From: Parabacteroides sp. ZJ-118
GTDB lineage: Bacteria > Bacteroidota > Bacteroidia > Bacteroidales > Tannerellaceae
Direction: 5' to 3'
Length of the DNA: 64,000 nucleotides
Assembly (NCBI RefSeq): GCF_011038785.1
Contig: NZ_JAAKDT010000007.1
Location: forward strand, 1 to 64,000
Part shown: positions 55,857 through 64,000 of the stretch, one piece after another
How positions within the stretch are numbered: position 1 is the stretch's first letter
How the letters are laid out: every line of letters begins with the position of its first letter
Program-made: the position numbers and the translations under genes
Notes under the pieces: model-generated
Database searches by the model: none
Told to the model about the DNA's origin: nothing
Seen by the model: the letters and a program-made list of their open reading frames with translations, nothing else

Positions 55857-56450
55857 ATGAAAACAAAATTCAACAGCATCACGAGCACTTGCGTGCCGCT
55901 TCCACTCGAGAACGTGGATACCGACCAGATCATCCCGGCGCGCTTCCTGAAGGCGACCACCCGCGAGGGCTTCGGCGAGCACCTGTTCCGGGATTGGCGA
56001 TACGACAAGGAGGGGAACCCGATCGAATCGTTCGTCTTGAACGATCCTACGTATGGCGGGCAGATCCTGGTGGCGGGAAAGAACTTCGGCTCCGGCTCGA
56101 GCCGCGAGCACGCGGCCTGGGCGATCGCCGATTACGGTTTCCGCGTGGTGGTCTCCAGCTTCTTCGCCGATATCCATAAAAGCAACGAGCTGAACAACTT
56201 CGTGCTGCCGGTTGTCGTCACGGAGGCCTTCCTCGCCGAGTTGTTCGATTCGATCGCCCGCGACCCGAAAACGGAGATCGAGGTAGATCTGCCGGCGCAG
56301 ACGATCACGAACAAGGCCACGGGCAAGAGCGAGCGTTTCGAGATCGACGCCTACAAGAAGGATTGCCTGATCAACGGGCTGGACGATATAGACTATTTGT
56401 TGGCGAACCAATCAAAAATCGAGGCCTTCGAGGCCGCGCGCGAGGTATGA
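55857..56450 (+). CDS. leuD: 3-Isopropylmalate dehydratase small subunit
   Basis: 197 residues, the swivelling domain partner of LeuC. VDTDQIIPARFLKATTREGFGEHLFRDWRY in pieces near 20-50, and GSGSSREHAAWAIADYG (about 80-96). The stop overlaps the start of the following synthase gene (ATGA at 56447-56450). Confidence 0.97.
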   Translation: MKTKFNSITSTCVPLPLENVDTDQIIPARFLKATTREGFGEHLFRDWRYDKEGNPIESFVLNDPTYGGQILVAGKNFGSGSSREHAAWAIADYGFRVVVSSFFADIHKSNELNNFVLPVVVTEAFLAELFDSIARDPKTEIEVDLPAQTITNKATGKSERFEIDAYKKDCLINGLDDIDYLLANQSKIEAFEAAREV

Positions 56451-57961
56451 TAGAGATCATGGATACCACCCTGAGGGATGGGGAGCAGACCTCGGGCGTC
56501 TCTTTCTCCGCGCACGAGAAGCTGGGCATCGCGCGGGTGCTGCTGAACGACGTGGGGGTGAACCGGGTGGAGATCGCCTCCGCCCGCGTGTCGGACGGGG
56601 AGTTCGAGGCCGTGAGGCGCGTGGCCGCCTGGGCCGCCCACTCCGGGAACCTGGAGAAATTGGAGGTCTTGGGCTTCGTGGACGGCACGGTCTCGCTCGA
56701 CTGGATCGAGGCCGCCGGCTGCCGTGTCGTGAACCTGCTCTGCAAGGGCTCTTACAAGCATGTCACCGAACAGCTCCGCAAGACGCCCGAGCAGCACGCG
56801 GAGGACATCCGCGCGGTCGTGCTGGAGGCGGAGCGGCGGAAGATCGACGCGAATATCTACCTGGAGGATTGGTCGAACGGGATCAAGGACTCGCCGGACT
56901 ACGTCTTCCGGATGATCGACGCGCTGCGCGGGCTTCCGATCCGCCGCCTCATGCTTCCGGATACCCTGGGTGTCTTGAATCCCGGGAATACCTATCAGTA
57001 TTGCAAGCTGATGGTAGACCGCTACCCGGACTTGCGCTTCGACTTCCACGCGCACAACGACTACGACCTCGCTGTCGCGAACGTCTATTCCGCCATCCGC
57101 GCCGGTATCCGGGGCGTCCATACGACCGTGAACGGCCTGGGCGAGCGCGCGGGCAACGCGCCCTTGAGCAGCGTGCTGGCCGTGATCAAGGACCAGCTGG
57201 GCGAGCGGACGAGCCTGCGGGAGGAGAAGATCAACAAGGCCAGCCGACTGGTGGAGACCTATTCGGGGGTGCATATCCCGCCCAACAAGCCGATTATCGG
57301 AGAGCATGTGTTCACGCAATGCGCCGGCGTGCATGCCGACGGCGACAGCAAGAACAACCTCTATTGCAACGACCTGCTCCCCGAGCGCTTCGGCCGGGTG
57401 CGGGAGTATGCCCTGGGCAAGACCTCCGGGAAGGCGAATATCCGCAAGAACCTGGAGGCGCTCGGCATCGACATGGACGAGGCCTCGATGCGCAAGGTCA
57501 CGGAGCGGATCATCGAGCTGGGGGATAAGAAGGAGGTGGTTACCCCGGAGGATCTCCCCTACATCATCAGCGACGTGCTCCACCATGACAACGCGCGGGA
57601 GAACCAGAAGATCCGGCTCCTGAACTACTCCCTGTCGCTGGCCCAGGGGCTGAGGCCGGTGGCCGCCCTGAAGATCGAGATCCATGGCGAGGCGTACGAG
57701 GAATCGGCCTCCGGCGACGGGCAGTACGACGCGTTCGTCCGCGCCCTGCGCCGGATCTACTCCCGCCTGAACCGCCCCTTCCCGATGCTGACGAACTATT
57801 CGGTCTCCATCCCGCCGGGAGGACGTACCGACGCGTTCGTGCAGACGGTCATCAGCTGGAATTACGCCGGGGTCGACTTCAAGACCCGCGGCCTGGACGC
57901 CGACCAGACCGAGGCCGCCATCCAGGCGACCCTGAAGATGCTGAACAAGATAGAGGATTGA
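56447..57961 (+). CDS. Second LeuA-type synthase (isopropylmalate or citramalate synthase)
   Basis: 504 residues from ATG 56447, coupled to leuD by ATGA. A HMGL-like TIM barrel ([21 protein letters not shown] near the start; FDFHAHNDYDLAVANVYSA about 202; CAGVHADGDSKNN) and a C-terminal LeuA dimer domain (about 380-504). It is clearly distinct from the LeuA at 52914. Citramalate synthases (pyruvate + acetyl-CoA) have this form and would feed isoleucine through LeuBCD; an alternative is a second leucine-insensitive isopropylmalate synthase or a homocitrate-like enzyme. The window cannot decide. Very GC-rich. Confidence 0.85.
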   Translation: MIEIMDTTLRDGEQTSGVSFSAHEKLGIARVLLNDVGVNRVEIASARVSDGEFEAVRRVAAWAAHSGNLEKLEVLGFVDGTVSLDWIEAAGCRVVNLLCKGSYKHVTEQLRKTPEQHAEDIRAVVLEAERRKIDANIYLEDWSNGIKDSPDYVFRMIDALRGLPIRRLMLPDTLGVLNPGNTYQYCKLMVDRYPDLRFDFHAHNDYDLAVANVYSAIRAGIRGVHTTVNGLGERAGNAPLSSVLAVIKDQLGERTSLREEKINKASRLVETYSGVHIPPNKPIIGEHVFTQCAGVHADGDSKNNLYCNDLLPERFGRVREYALGKTSGKANIRKNLEALGIDMDEASMRKVTERIIELGDKKEVVTPEDLPYIISDVLHHDNARENQKIRLLNYSLSLAQGLRPVAALKIEIHGEAYEESASGDGQYDAFVRALRRIYSRLNRPFPMLTNYSVSIPPGGRTDAFVQTVISWNYAGVDFKTRGLDADQTEAAIQATLKMLNKIED

Positions 57962-57987
57962 TAACTTATAATTAATAAACCATTACG

Positions 57988-59049
57988 ATGAGACTGAATA
58001 TAGCTGTACTTCCCGGAGACGGGATCGGGCCGGAGATCTCCGCGCGAGGCGTGGAGGTGATGCGTGCCGTTTGTGAGAAATTCGGGCACGAGGCCCGCTA
58101 CGCGTATGCCCTTTGCGGCGCTGACGCGATCGACCGGGTGGGCGATCCCTTCCCGGAGGAGACCTACCGGATCTGCCGCGAGGCCGACGCCGTCCTTTTC
58201 TCGGCCGTGGGCGACCCGAGGTTCGACAACGACCCGACGGCGAAGGTGCGCCCCGAGCAGGGCCTTCTGGCGATGCGCAAGCGGTTGGGCCTGTTCGCCA
58301 ACATCCGCCCGGTGCAGACCTTCAAATGCCTGTTGCACAAATCGCCCCTGCGCGCGGAATTGGTGGACGGCGCGGACTTCCTGTGCATCCGCGAGCTGAC
58401 CGGCGGCATGTATTTCGGCGAGAAATACCAAGACAACGACACGGCCTACGACACCAACCGCTACACCCGCCCGGAGATCGAGCGGATCCTGAAAGTGGGC
58501 TTCGCGTACGCGATGCGGCGGAAGAGGCACCTGACGGTGGTCGACAAGGCGAACGTGCTGGCCTCCTCCCGCCTCTGGCGACAGATCGCCCGGGAGATGG
58601 CGCCCGCCTACCCGGAGGTGACGACCGATTACATGTACGTGGACAACGCCGCCATGCGCATGATCCAGGAGCCGCGGTTCTTCGACGTGCTGGTGACCGA
58701 GAACACCTTTGGCGATATCCTGACGGACGAGGGCTCCTGCATCAGCGGCTCCATGGGCCTGCTGCCTTCCGCCTCCACCGGCGAGGGCACGCCGGTCTTC
58801 GAGCCGATCCACGGCTCCTGGCCGCAGGCGAAGGGGCTGAACATCGCGAATCCCTTGGCGCAGATCCTTTCCGTGGCGATGTTGTTCGAGCATTTCGGCC
58901 TCGGGGAGGAGGGGGCCTTGATCCGCGAGGCGGTGGACGCCTCCCTCGACGCGAAGGTCCGCACGCCGGAGATCCAGGTGGAGGGCGGCGCGCGCTACGG
59001 CACAAAAGAGGTAGGCGACTGGATTACCGCCTACATCGCCGCGAAATAA
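57988..59049 (+). CDS. leuB: 3-Isopropylmalate dehydrogenase
   Basis: 353 residues. It oxidises and decarboxylates 3-isopropylmalate with NAD+. [12 protein letters not shown] at the start, [18 protein letters not shown] (active-site loop), [12 protein letters not shown] with the catalytic Lys, DNAAMRMI and [10 protein letters not shown] (metal Asp), [10 protein letters not shown] (NAD site). Last gene of the leu operon; a 41-base tandem array starts 8 bases after the stop. Confidence 0.97.
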   Translation: MRLNIAVLPGDGIGPEISARGVEVMRAVCEKFGHEARYAYALCGADAIDRVGDPFPEETYRICREADAVLFSAVGDPRFDNDPTAKVRPEQGLLAMRKRLGLFANIRPVQTFKCLLHKSPLRAELVDGADFLCIRELTGGMYFGEKYQDNDTAYDTNRYTRPEIERILKVGFAYAMRRKRHLTVVDKANVLASSRLWRQIAREMAPAYPEVTTDYMYVDNAAMRMIQEPRFFDVLVTENTFGDILTDEGSCISGSMGLLPSASTGEGTPVFEPIHGSWPQAKGLNIANPLAQILSVAMLFEHFGLGEEGALIREAVDASLDAKVRTPEIQVEGGARYGTKEVGDWITAYIAAK

Positions 59050-59056
59050 CCGCCGC

Positions 59057-59302
59057 CGGACGGCGGAGCGACAGGAAAAGCGCTTTTCTCCCCTCAGCGG
59101 ACGGCGGAGCGACAGGAAAAGTACTTTTCTTCCCTCAGCGGACGGCGGAGCGACAGGAAAAGTGCTTTTCTTCCCTCAGCGGACGGCGGAGCGACAGGAA
59201 AAGTGCTTTTCTTCCCTCAGCGGACGGCGGAGCGACAGGAAAAGTGCTTTTCTTCCCTCAGCGGACGGCGGAACGACAGGAAAAGTACTTTTCCTCTTTC
59301 AG
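59057..59302. repeat. Six tandem copies of a different 41-base unit
   Basis: Copies start at 59057, 59098, 59139, 59180, 59221 and 59262, exactly 41 bases apart. Each holds CGGACGGCGGAGCGACAG, then GAAAAG-NN-CTTTTC and a pyrimidine run. The central bases are CG, TA, TG, TG, TG and TA, so three copies (1, 2 and 6) carry a perfect 14-base palindrome. It lies between convergent leuB and the TPR gene (59324) and could stop transcription from both sides. Confidence 0.96.
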
Positions 59303-59323
59303 CGGAGCGGCGGGAGCCGTTTC

Positions 59324-60145
59324 TCAAAGCGCCATCTTCATCAACTCGTCGATAACCGCCGGATCATACCCCATCGCCTCGGCTTTCTTGAAATCCAGGG
59401 CGGCCGACGCCTTCTCGTATTGGGCGAGCTTCACCTTGCCCCGCAAGACGTACAAGTCGGCGGTCGGGGTGCTCTCCGCGAAAACCCGGTTGATGTCGGC
59501 CATGGCCCGCGCGTTCTTGCCCATCATGAAGTAGAGGTCGGCGCGGCCCTCGTACAGGCTCCACGCGCGGGGCATCTCGTCGATCAGGTAGTTGAAGATG
59601 CGCTCGCTCTCCGCGTAATTGCCCCGCAGCTTCTCGAGGATGGCGTGCCCCAGGCGTCCTTTCACGGACCGCTCGTTGACCGCCAGGATCGCGTCGAGGT
59701 CCCGCTCGGCCGACAGGTAATCCTTCCGCCGCAGGTGAAGCATCGCCCGGCAATACAACGCCTCCTGGTGATGGGGGTTCAAGAGGAGCAGGGCGTTGTA
59801 GTCGCTCGTCGCCTTCTCGATCTCGCCCATCTCCGCGTACAGGCTGGCGCGGTTCTCCAGGATGACCTCGTTGTCCGGATGGCGGCTCAGGGCGGCGGTA
59901 TAGGAGAGGAGGGCCTCCTCCCGTTTCCCCTGCCGGCGCTGTATCGTCCCGAGGTTCATCAGCAGGGCGTAGTTGTGGGGGTTGCCCGGCTCGAGGCGCA
60001 GGGCGGCCCGGAGGCTCTCCTCGGCGGAGAGCAGGTCGTTCTTGTCCAGGAAGTCAAAGCTCTTCTCGACAAATCGCGCGTAGGTCTGCGCGCGGCCGGC
60101 GGCGGCCGAAAGGAAAAGGGCGGCGAGTATCGCGAGGATTTTCAT
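59324..60145 (-). CDS. Periplasmic TPR protein
   Basis: 273 residues from ATG 60145, which starts a signal peptide (ILAILAALFLSAAAGRAQ); an upstream in-frame start is unlikely. Seven or so TPR helical pairs (FDFLDKNDLLSAEESLRAALRLEPGN; AEMGEIEKATSDYNALLLLNPHHQ) fill the protein. TPR proteins scaffold protein contacts; partner unknown. A -7-like box (TAGCTTCG on the minus strand, about 60180-60187) lies upstream. Convergent with the tandem array and leuB. Confidence 0.87.
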   Translation of the reverse strand: MKILAILAALFLSAAAGRAQTYARFVEKSFDFLDKNDLLSAEESLRAALRLEPGNPHNYALLMNLGTIQRRQGKREEALLSYTAALSRHPDNEVILENRASLYAEMGEIEKATSDYNALLLLNPHHQEALYCRAMLHLRRKDYLSAERDLDAILAVNERSVKGRLGHAILEKLRGNYAESERIFNYLIDEMPRAWSLYEGRADLYFMMGKNARAMADINRVFAESTPTADLYVLRGKVKLAQYEKASAALDFKKAEAMGYDPAVIDELMKMAL

Positions 60146-60229
60146 GCTGTCGTATACGTTAAACCTGTTCGTTGATGGCCGCGAAGCTACATATTTATTT
60201 CCTGATTTCACCGGATTGAAAAAACTTTA

Positions 60230-60237
60230 TACCTTTG
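60230..60237 (+). promoter_or_regulatory. Promoter -7 element for mscS
   Basis: TACCTTTG matches TAnnTTTG, 72 bases before the mscS ATG. The -33 region has TTTC at 60206-60209 with a 20-base gap. Confidence 0.5.
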
Positions 60238-60308
60238 CTACACTTTCCGGTACCCGCGGGAGGAGCGGGACGCGATACGAATCATTACTAACTTAAAATA
60301 AAACAGAT

Positions 60309-61148
60309 ATGGTATTATTAGCAGCTGTGGAAGCAAGTTCCAGATTGGAGGAGGCGATCCGATCCTTGATCGAGCAAGGCTCCCAATTGGGCTTCACGAT
60401 CGTGAAGGCCCTTCTTGTCTTTTTAGTGGGACGGTTGGTCATCAACTTACTGAACAAACTGGTCCGGAAGATATTGAGCAAACGGGATATCGATCCCTCT
60501 GTCAAGACCTTCGCCGGCAGCCTGGTGAATGTCAGCCTGACCATCCTGTTGATCATCTCCGTGGTAGGGGCGTTGGGCGTCCAGACCGCGTCGTTCGCCG
60601 CCCTGTTGGCCTCCGCCGGCGTCGCTGTCGGCATGGCGTTGAGCGGTAACCTGTCGAACTTCGCCGGCGGGTTGATCATCCTTCTTTTCAAGCCCTACAA
60701 GGTGGGCGATTACATCGAGGCGCAGGGCGTCGGGGGGATCGTGAAAGAGGTCCAGATGTTCCACACCGTGTTGGATACGCTCGACAACAAGGCGGTCTAC
60801 ATCCCGAACGGCGCCTTGAGCAGCGGCGTCGTGACGAATTTCAGCAACCGCCCGACCCGCCGCGTCGACTGGACGTTCGGCGTGAGATACGGAAGCGATT
60901 ACGAGCAGGTAAAGCAGGTGATCGCGTCCGTGCTGGCGAAAGATGCCCGCGTCTTGTCCGAGCCGGCCGCTCCCTTCATCGCCCTGACCTCCTTGGCGGA
61001 CGGCAGCGTGAGCGTGGTGGTACGCGCGTGGGTCAACAGCCCCGACTATTGGGATGTCTATTTCGATACGAACAAACACATCTACGAGGCCTTCAACGCG
61101 GCCGGGATCGAGTGCTCGTTCCCGCAGCTGATCGTACGTCAGGCGTAG
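60309..61148 (+). CDS. mscS: Small-conductance mechanosensitive channel (MscS)
   Basis: 279 residues. Three membrane helices (about 25-45, 67-86 and 92-125). The pore helix TM3 contains FAALLASAGVAVGMALSGNLSNFAGGLIILLFKPYKVGD, with its Gly/Ala packing pattern seen here in conserved pieces, and the beta domain starts VGDYIEAQGVGGIVKEV. The cytoplasmic vestibule follows (NRPTRRVDWTFGVRYG). It opens under membrane tension to relieve osmotic shock. Monocistronic. Confidence 0.95.
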   Translation: MVLLAAVEASSRLEEAIRSLIEQGSQLGFTIVKALLVFLVGRLVINLLNKLVRKILSKRDIDPSVKTFAGSLVNVSLTILLIISVVGALGVQTASFAALLASAGVAVGMALSGNLSNFAGGLIILLFKPYKVGDYIEAQGVGGIVKEVQMFHTVLDTLDNKAVYIPNGALSSGVVTNFSNRPTRRVDWTFGVRYGSDYEQVKQVIASVLAKDARVLSEPAAPFIALTSLADGSVSVVVRAWVNSPDYWDVYFDTNKHIYEAFNAAGIECSFPQLIVRQA

Positions 61149-61190
61149 GATCGAGGTCGCGCGCGCAGACGCCGCCGACAAGCGGCGTCT

Positions 61191-62015
61191 CTACTCCTCC
61201 AGTTTCTGCCTCAGGTAGGCGATCTTCTTCTCCGATTTCTCTTTCAAGCTCCTCATGCGCCGGATATCGCTCAACACGGTGGCGAGGTTGAAGGTGGCGA
61301 CGACCGCCCGCTTGTCCGCGTCCGCCATGTACAGGCTGTAGGGCTTGCCCCCCGTGTATTCCACCCGGATCCGCTCCTTCCCGTTGTCGTAGATGAACTT
61401 GACGGCATCCACGCAGTGCTCCCCCTTGTAGGTCACCACCTCCGTGGTGCTTCCCATGTCCCGGAAGCGGTAATTCAGCCCGCCGTCGTACGGGATGGAG
61501 GCGGTCTCGGCGAATTGGCCGTCCCGCAGGCTCAGCCGGATGCCCGTATGCGCGATGGGGCGCCCGCCGTAGTAGACGCTGGCCAGGTACATCTCGCCCT
61601 CCTCGCTCGCGCCGCAACGCACGTAGCAACGCTGCACGTTGCGCTCGATCGTCTGCTGCTTCCAGATGTAATGGCCGATCTCCTCGTAGGCGGAATCCCT
61701 CTCGAGGACGAAGCCTTTCCTCAACCCCTCCGCCTCCTCCAGCTTGACGGGGAGCAGGCTGTCGCAGAAAGCGATGTTGCGCTCCGCCTCCTTTATCTCC
61801 ACCTGGCGCATAAGCGTCAATCCCTGCCTCAGCACCCTCACCTCCCGGGGATAGAGCGCCCGGAGGCTGTCTATCTCGTTCTTCGCCCCGAAGAACTCGT
61901 CCCTCTCGTACATGGCCCGGGCCTTGTCCAAGCGGGCCCGGGCCGCCTTCTCGTCGCCGCCGCAGCCCGTCAAGAGAAGGGCCAGGAGCGTCACGCAGAT
62001 CGCTGACTTTTTCAT
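61191..62015 (-). CDS. Lipoprotein with coiled-coil ends, unknown
   Basis: 274 residues. Lipobox LLLTGCGG (Cys near 18). A helical region follows (about 25-115), then a beta-rich middle (about 130-215; VYYGGRPIAHTGIRLSLRDGQFA) with two Cys (QRCYVRCG), and a final Lys/Glu coiled coil (about 245-274). No family is recognised. It is probably anchored in the inner or outer membrane. Divergent from cca; a minus-strand -7-like box (TACTTTCG at 62045-62052) lies upstream. Confidence 0.75.
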   Translation of the reverse strand: MKKSAICVTLLALLLTGCGGDEKAARARLDKARAMYERDEFFGAKNEIDSLRALYPREVRVLRQGLTLMRQVEIKEAERNIAFCDSLLPVKLEEAEGLRKGFVLERDSAYEEIGHYIWKQQTIERNVQRCYVRCGASEEGEMYLASVYYGGRPIAHTGIRLSLRDGQFAETASIPYDGGLNYRFRDMGSTTEVVTYKGEHCVDAVKFIYDNGKERIRVEYTGGKPYSLYMADADKRAVVATFNLATVLSDIRRMRSLKEKSEKKIAYLRQKLEE

Positions 62016-62104
62016 ATCTTTCTCGTTCTATGTGTTTGATGCCGCGAAAGTACATGAAATTTGATTATATTCGCGCTCTTTGTTGGAATTGGACTACACA
62101 AATT

Positions 62105-63544
62105 ATGTATATAAGCGAGGAAGAGATAGTAAATCACATCTCCGCGAAGCCTTTCCGTTTGATATCGGAGGCGGCGGAGGAGCTGGGTGTCGAGGCGTAT
62201 GTGATCGGCGGATACGTGCGGGACATTTTCCTGAACCGCCCCTCCAAGGATATCGACGTGGTGGCGGTGGGCAGCGGCATCGAGCTGGCCAGGCGGGTCG
62301 CGCGGAAGATCGGGCGCGGCGCCCGTCTTTCCCTCTTCAAGAATTTCGGGACGGCGCAGGTGAAAGCCGGCGACCTGGAGCTGGAGTTCGTGGGGGCGCG
62401 GAAAGAATCCTACAGCCGCGACAGCCGTAAGCCGGTCGTGGAAGACGGCACCTTGGCGGATGACCAGAACCGCCGCGATTTCACGATCAACGCCCTGGCC
62501 CTTTGCCTGAACAAGGCGCGTTACGGGGAATTGGTGGATCCCTTCGGCGGGCTGGCGGATATGGACTCGCTCACGATCCGCACGCCCTCGGACCCGGATG
62601 TCACCTTCAGCGACGACCCGCTCCGGATGATGCGCGCGATCCGTTTCGCCGCGCAATTGGGCTTCTTCATCGATCCCGACACCTTCGACGCGATCGTCCG
62701 GAACCGGGAGCGTATCTCCATCATCTCCAAGGAGCGCGTCGCGGACGAGCTGAACAAGATCGTCCTCTCGCCCAAGCCCTCGATCGGTTTCGAGCTGCTG
62801 GACGCGTGCGGGCTGCTGTCCCTGATCTTCCCCGAGCTTCGCGCCTTGAAGGGCGTGGAGACCAAGGAGGGGATCGGGCATAAGGACAATTTCGCCCATA
62901 CCTTGATGGTGCTGGATCGCCTGAGCAAGACCTCCGAGAATCTGTGGCTGCGCTGGAGCGCCATCTTCCACGATATCGCCAAGCCTGTCGCGAAGCGTTT
63001 CGACCCGCGCCTGGGATGGACGTTCCACAATCATGATTTTATCGGCGAGCGGATGATCCCCGGTATCTTCAGGAAGATGAGACTCCCGATGAACGAGAAG
63101 ATGAAGTACGTGCAGAAGCTGGTAAGCCTGCACATGCGTCCGATCGCCTTGTCGGACGACGAGGTGACGGATTCGGCGATCCGCCGCCTGCTGTTCGACG
63201 CGGGAGATGATATCGACGACCTGATGAAACTCTGCGAGGCCGATATCACGAGCAAGAACCCGGAGAAGGTCCGCCGTTTCCTGGACAACTTCCGCAAGGT
63301 GCGCGAGAAGCTGGCCGATATAGAGGAAAAAGACCGCGTCCGCAACTTCCAGCCCCCCGTATCCGGCGAGGAGATCATGGAGACGTTCGGCCTGGCGCCC
63401 TCCAGGCCGGTCGGCGTGCTGAAAGAGGCGATCAAGAACGCCATCCTCGACGGCGCGATCCCGAACGAGTATGAGGCGGCCCGCCGGTTCCTGCTGCGAC
63501 GCGCGGAGAAGATGGGGCTGAAGCCGGTCGCGCGGCAGCGCTGA
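62105..63544 (+). CDS. cca: CCA tRNA nucleotidyltransferase with HD domain
   Basis: 479 residues from ATG 62105, where the domain begins; an upstream in-frame start adds 25 non-conserved residues. It adds or repairs the 3' CCA of tRNA. Class II nucleotidyltransferase motifs YVIGGYVRDIFLNRPSKDIDVV (about 32-53, metal Asp in DID) and DQNRRDFTINAL (EDxxR-type, near 120). The C-terminal part (about 260-400) is an HD domain (IFHDIAKPVAKRF). Convergent with the relA-like gene 19 bases later. Confidence 0.95.
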   Translation: MYISEEEIVNHISAKPFRLISEAAEELGVEAYVIGGYVRDIFLNRPSKDIDVVAVGSGIELARRVARKIGRGARLSLFKNFGTAQVKAGDLELEFVGARKESYSRDSRKPVVEDGTLADDQNRRDFTINALALCLNKARYGELVDPFGGLADMDSLTIRTPSDPDVTFSDDPLRMMRAIRFAAQLGFFIDPDTFDAIVRNRERISIISKERVADELNKIVLSPKPSIGFELLDACGLLSLIFPELRALKGVETKEGIGHKDNFAHTLMVLDRLSKTSENLWLRWSAIFHDIAKPVAKRFDPRLGWTFHNHDFIGERMIPGIFRKMRLPMNEKMKYVQKLVSLHMRPIALSDDEVTDSAIRRLLFDAGDDIDDLMKLCEADITSKNPEKVRRFLDNFRKVREKLADIEEKDRVRNFQPPVSGEEIMETFGLAPSRPVGVLKEAIKNAILDGAIPNEYEAARRFLLRRAEKMGLKPVARQR

Positions 63545-63563
63545 CGAGAGAAGCCTCCGTTCG

Positions 63564-64000
63564 TCAGGCGTTCAATCGCTCTACCGTTTTCACGCCGTTC
63601 ACCGCCTTGATCTTTTTGGTCAGCAGGTTTAGCGCGGTCGTGTCTCTCACCGACACGGTGAAGCTCCCTTGGAACAGCCCGTCCACCGAGTGGATGCTCA
63701 GGGAGCGGAGCGTGACGTTCGGCTCCTTGCCGATCACGGAGGTGATGTTGGTGACGATCGCGATGTCGTCCCGCCCGATCACCCGCAAGTTGACGGCGTA
63801 GCCGTCGTCTCCCTTGCCGCTCCATTTCGCGCGGATGATCCGGTAGCCAAAGCGGCTGAACATCTCCTGGGCGTTCGGGCAATCCATACGGTGGATCTTG
63901 ATCCCCTGCGTGGAGACGAAACCGAAAACCTCGTCGCCATAGATCGGGTTGCAGCATTTGGCGAGTTTGTATTCGATGCCTGTCAGGTTCTTGTCGATCA
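63564..64000 (-). CDS. RelA/SpoT (p)ppGpp synthetase/hydrolase, C-terminal part
   Basis: Stop at 63564; open to the window edge, about 145 residues visible. They contain IEYKLAKCCNPIYGDEVFGF, then STQGIKIHRMDCPNA, the zinc-binding CC region and helical link of RelA/SpoT, and a C-terminal ACT domain (VIGRDDIAIVTNITSVIGKEPNV; ending VKTVERLNA). The HD, synthetase and TGS domains are outside the window, so whether it is bifunctional cannot be judged. It shapes the stringent response to amino acid shortage. Confidence 0.92.
   Translation of the reverse strand, partial: IDKNLTGIEYKLAKCCNPIYGDEVFGFVSTQGIKIHRMDCPNAQEMFSRFGYRIIRAKWSGKGDDGYAVNLRVIGRDDIAIVTNITSVIGKEPNVTLRSLSIHSVDGLFQGSFTVSVRDTTALNLLTKKIKAVNGVKTVERLNA

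Noticed and set aside
59057-59302. Possible CRISPR array
   Set aside because: Same reason: direct tandem copies, no spacers, no cas genes.

Overview
The window looks like a chromosome segment of a gut Bacteroidales bacterium, most likely Parabacteroides (close to P. distasonis). The reasons are the LpxC-FabZ fusion, Bacteroidetes promoters (TTTG, about 19 bases, TAnnTTTG), an almost complete absence of Shine-Dalgarno sites, DUF4783, PD40/TPR and choice-of-anchor-Q surface proteins, and type IX secretion (T9SS) C-terminal domains. The species is inferred from gene content only. No rRNA, tRNA or CRISPR array was seen.

Region 1 (1-1997) is the AT-rich end of a mobile element: an IS21-type insertion sequence cut by the window edge, a tyrosine integrase broken by that IS, and a four-HTH DNA-binding protein with a helically phased four-copy repeat upstream of it. 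The element abuts the 3' end of mnmE, a known type of attachment site. Region 2 (2-37 kb) is core genome: tRNA modification (mnmE, miaA), lipid A synthesis (lpxD, lpxC/fabZ, lpxA), pyrF, prfA, purM, cell-wall hydrolases, pgm, pepD, ompH, a divIC-like gene, dnaX, nadC, rlmH, aroC and slyD. Set into it are a 41-base tandem array (23.7-24.0 kb), an A10 tract in dnaX suited to making a short gamma-like product, an Rpn-type nuclease gene with in-frame heptad repeats, and a relic of an Ig-like protein gene.

Region 3 (37.9-59 kb) holds the branched-chain amino acid genes as two operons: ilvD-ilvB-ilvN-acyl-ACP thioesterase-ilvC, and leuA-leuC-leuD-second synthase-leuB. Each starts with a consensus promoter, a short peptide rich in Ile/Leu/Val codons, and two mutually exclusive hairpins in which the alternative arm lies at the peptide's stop codon. 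This is textbook ribosome-mediated attenuation. Between the operons lies a surface locus. A consensus promoter transcribes a leader ORF containing (GCAA)15, and its stop codon overlaps the start of a 1,487-residue LRR/dockerin/T9SS protein in an ATGA. Only repeat numbers divisible by three keep the coupling. A second T9SS protein with a cohesin-like N-terminus follows 3 bases later. I regard this candidate phase-variable surface pair as the most novel part of the window.

Region 4 (59-64 kb) holds a second, unrelated 41-base tandem array after leuB, then a TPR protein, an MscS channel, a lipoprotein, an HD-type CCA-adding enzyme and the C-terminal end of a RelA/SpoT protein.
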